DNA from: Bacteroidales bacterium | Lineage (GTDB): Bacteria > Bacteroidota > Bacteroidia > Bacteroidales > P3 | Length of the DNA: 7,390 nt | NCBI GenBank assembly: GCA_017647065.1 | Contig: JAGCLI010000139.1 | Span: forward strand, 1 to 7,390 | Reading direction: 5' to 3' | Shown: positions 7,156-7,390 of the stretch, one piece after another | Numbering within the stretch: the first letter of the stretch is position 1 | How the letters are laid out: each line of letters starts with the position of its first letter | Notes under the pieces: generated by a model | Told to the model about the DNA's origin: nothing | Database searches by the model: none | What the model saw: the letters and a program-made list of their open reading frames with translations, nothing else | Program-made: the position numbers and the translations under genes

Positions 7156-7189
7156 CAAAAATACGAAAAAACATAATACTAACAAAAAA
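7156..7189 (-). promoter_or_regulatory. Bacteroidota-type promoter (-33 TTTG, -7 TATTTTTG) for tRNA-Leu and probably the downstream operon
   Basis: On the minus strand, TTTTTTG (7189-7183) is followed after 19 nt by TATTTTTG (7163-7156). This matches the Bacteroidota pattern of a TTTG -33 element and TAnnTTTG -7 element with 19-21 nt spacing. The -7 box ends 11 nt before the tRNA 5' end at 7144, so transcription should begin a few nucleotides upstream of the tRNA, leaving a short 5' leader for RNase P. It is the only good promoter seen ahead of the tRNA, YciO-like and TPR genes. Confidence 0.75.
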
Positions 7190-7200
7190 CAAAGAAATAA

Positions 7201-7278
7201 TTTTTTAAAACTAAGTATTATTTTTTTAAAACCAAGTATTATTTTTTTAAAACTAAGTATTATTTTTTTAAAACTAAG
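7201..7278. repeat. 21-bp AT-rich tandem repeat, about 3.7 copies, directly upstream of the tRNA promoter
   Basis: The unit is T7-AAAACTAAGTATTA. Copies are at 7201-7220 (one T shorter), 7221-7241 (CCAAG instead of CTAAG), 7242-7262 (consensus) and 7263-7278 (partial, ending at CTAAG). Spacing is almost exactly two helical turns. The array begins 12 bp upstream of the tRNA promoter -33 element. It does not code: translation in one frame gives a low-complexity IIFLKLS repeat that would run from the antisense of the tRNA. The rest of 7279-7390 is AT-rich intergenic sequence with no gene seen. Confidence 0.95.
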
Positions 7279-7390
7279 AAAAAAATGGGACGAAAATAGT
7301 CATAGAACAAGAAAAATTCTCAAAAAATAATTTCATTTATAATCAAGCAGTTATGAGAATTAGGTAAAAAAAAGTATAAAAAATATTTGG

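Noticed and set aside
7195..7280. CRISPR-like array
   Set aside because: Units are directly adjacent with no unique spacers, are only 21 bp, and no cas genes are in the window.
7076..7330. 84-codon plus-strand open frame with IIFLKLS repeats
   Set aside because: It begins inside the antisense of tRNA-Leu, and most of its length is the 21-bp tandem repeat, whose length is a multiple of three and so keeps any frame open.
7382..7389. AATATTTG at the window end as a -7 box for a rightward gene
   Set aside because: It has one mismatch, no -33 element, and the downstream gene is outside the window.

Overview
The window looks like chromosomal DNA of an AT-rich Bacteroidota (probably Bacteroidales-type) bacterium. 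Four signs point that way: a TonB-dependent receptor with an N-terminal carboxypeptidase-regulatory-like domain, signal peptides that end in Ser-Gln, start regions with A-rich leaders and almost no Shine-Dalgarno sequence, and two matches to the Bacteroidota promoter -7 box (TAnnTTTG). No transposon, phage or CRISPR sequence was seen, and base composition looks even throughout.

Plus strand, 1-5088: the 3' part of priA (replication restart helicase, cut by the window edge); a secreted protein of unknown function (1333-2307) with a promoter-like box 4 nt before its ATG; a TonB-dependent outer-membrane receptor (2358-4616); and, 19 nt later, a small secreted protein (4636-5088) with a heavy-metal-associated (HMA)-like fold and a His-rich tail. 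The receptor and the small protein form a tight pair that I read as a metal (perhaps copper) uptake or handling module. Both carry an adjacent Cys-Cys pair, in the plug of the receptor and in the metal-binding loop position of the HMA-like protein.

Minus strand, 7189-5092 (read right to left): a promoter with good -33 and -7 elements, tRNA-Leu(GAG), a YciO/Sua5-family protein, and a secreted TPR protein. Only 23 nt separate the tRNA from the YciO-like gene, and the YciO-like and TPR genes overlap by ATGA. The simplest reading is one transcript carrying a tRNA and two mRNAs. This unit converges on the metal module with only 3 nt between the stop codons.

Right end, 7145-7390: non-coding. It holds the tRNA promoter, a tandem array of 21-bp AT-rich units just upstream of it, and a weak inverted repeat. 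No intrinsic terminator was convincing anywhere in the window. The best candidates for an undescribed system are the paired CC-motif receptor and HMA-like/His-tail protein, and the repeat-flanked tRNA-led operon.
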